Assembly: GCA_017424125.1 (NCBI GenBank)
Contig: JAFPBM010000189.1
Coordinates: 1 to 6,585 of the forward strand
Source of the DNA: Clostridia bacterium
GTDB lineage: Bacteria; Bacillota; Clostridia; Oscillospirales; Acutalibacteraceae
Length of the DNA: 6,585 nucleotides
Direction: 5' to 3'
Shown: positions 5,729 to 6,585 of the stretch, in pieces
How the letters are laid out: each line of letters opens with the position of its first letter
How positions within the stretch are numbered: position 1 is the stretch's first letter
Notes under the pieces: generated by a model
The model's input: the letters and a program-made list of their open reading frames with translations, nothing else
Told to the model about the DNA's origin: nothing
Database searches by the model: none
Translations under genes and position numbers: made by a program

Positions 5729-6585
5729 ATGGCGTATTATTACAAAGAAGCAGCGCATACGTTTAACGAATATTTGTTAGTTCCGGGTTATTCTTCTGCT
5801 GAATGTGTTCCCGCAAACGTAAGCCTTAAGACACCTCTTGTAAAATATAAAAAGGGCACAGAGTCCGAAATTATGATGAACATTCCGATGGTTTCGGCTA
5901 TAATGCAGTCGGTATCGGGCGAAAAGTTGGCTGTTGCCCTCGCACGTGAGGGTGGCGTTGCCTTTATTTACGGTTCACAGTCGATTGAAGACGAAGCCGC
6001 AATGGTTGCCCGCGTTAAAGGTTTCAAGGCAGGTTTTGTGGTAAGTGATTCCAACATTCGTCCCGACCAGACTCTTAAAGATATAATCGAACTCAAAGAA
6101 CGCACAGGTCACGCAACCGTTGCAGTTACCGATAACGGCAAGCCTGACGGAAAACTTCTCGGTATTGTTACAAGCCGTGACTATCGCGTAAGCCGTATGA
6201 CAGGCGACGAAAAGGTTTCAGAATTTATGACTCCGTTTGAGTCGCTTATATACGCCTATGACGACGTTACTCTCAAAGCGGCAAACGACATTATTTGGGA
6301 CAATAAACTCAACGCTTTGCCGATAGTTGATAAAGACCACAACCTTAAATATATGGTTTTCCGCAAGGACTATGATTTCCACAAAGAAAACCCCAACGAA
6401 TTGCTTGATAGCCAGAAACGCTACATCGTTGGCGCAGGTATCAACACCCGCGACTATGAAGAGCGCATCCCCGCACTTTTGGCGGCAGGCGCCGACGTGC
6501 TTTGTATCGACTCTTCGGAAGGATATTCCGAATGGCAGAAACGCACAATTGAATTTGTTCGCAAGACCTACGGCGACAAGGTAAA
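5729..6585 (+). CDS. guaB: IMP dehydrogenase, N-terminal part (3' end outside window)
   Basis: The enzyme oxidises IMP to XMP with NAD+, the first committed step of GMP synthesis, in the cytoplasm. The window holds 285 codons plus 2 nt; full-length enzymes are about 490-500 aa. [16 protein letters not shown] (8-23) begins the TIM barrel. [29 protein letters not shown] (52-80) matches the substrate-barrel core. Two CBS domains span about 104-160 and 167-220 and usually bind regulatory nucleotides. [14 protein letters not shown] (229-242) re-enters the barrel and [12 protein letters not shown] (254-265) holds the NAD-contacting Asp-Ser-Ser. The catalytic Cys loop lies beyond the window. The start ATG has AAGGAG (5715-5720) 8 nt upstream. 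The [10 protein letters not shown] and SQSIE forms differ from the DTSHGHS type of B. subtilis-like GuaB, and resemble a subgroup that I recall also includes trichomonad IMPDH. The gene is divergent from the kinase-like gene and has its own promoter. Confidence 0.95.
   Translation, partial: MAYYYKEAAHTFNEYLLVPGYSSAECVPANVSLKTPLVKYKKGTESEIMMNIPMVSAIMQSVSGEKLAVALAREGGVAFIYGSQSIEDEAAMVARVKGFKAGFVVSDSNIRPDQTLKDIIELKERTGHATVAVTDNGKPDGKLLGIVTSRDYRVSRMTGDEKVSEFMTPFESLIYAYDDVTLKAANDIIWDNKLNALPIVDKDHNLKYMVFRKDYDFHKENPNELLDSQKRYIVGAGINTRDYEERIPALLAAGADVLCIDSSEGYSEWQKRTIEFVRKTYGDKV

Noticed and set aside
6327..6584. 85-codon open frame on the plus strand within guaB
   Set aside because: It overlaps continuous IMP dehydrogenase sequence in another frame and has no resemblance to known proteins.
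1..6585. CRISPR array, insertion sequence, prophage, toxin-antitoxin or other defence system
   Set aside because: No spaced direct repeats, transposase, integrase or phage-like frames were seen on either strand; the intact genes are all housekeeping or a single small unknown.

Overview
The window looks like low-GC Clostridia (Bacillota), probably an uncultured gut-type Oscillospiraceae/Ruminococcaceae relative. Evidence: single-chain bacterial GlyRS of 462 aa, a clostridial-type SerRS, MutS2, A/T-rich codon use, GGAGG-type ribosome binding sites, consensus sigma-A promoters and hairpin-plus-T terminators. The genus cannot be read from the sequence.

Left end (1 to about 600): the 3' part of a mutS2 gene. 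Its composition differs from everything to the right (all eight Ile codons are ATC, Leu is nearly all CTC/CTG). The reading frame leaves the MutS2 family at about base 600 and runs on as unrelated residues to a stop at 660. In another frame, a DUF4340 protein without its N-terminus begins at about base 603 and runs to 1718. The two pieces are joined within a few bases, so this is either an assembly chimera or a real deletion/recombination junction.

Middle (1719-4969): a bidirectional terminator, a tRNA-Arg(CCU) on the minus strand, and glyS (minus). A compact divergent promoter region follows, driving glyS leftward and an 86-aa conserved-looking protein of unknown function rightward. Another bidirectional terminator separates that small gene from convergent serS (minus).

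Right end (4970-6585): a cytidylate kinase-like gene (minus) lies 21 nt upstream of serS and probably shares its transcript. A second divergent promoter region separates it from guaB (plus), an IMP dehydrogenase cut by the window edge. Its -35 box sits in a TTGAC-N6-GTCAA palindrome.

Functionally the intact part is housekeeping: two aminoacyl-tRNA synthetases, a tRNA, a nucleotide kinase-like protein and the first committed enzyme of GMP synthesis. I found no CRISPR array, transposase, phage gene or defence system. The points most worth checking are the junction at about 600, the small unknown protein, and the palindrome at the guaB promoter.
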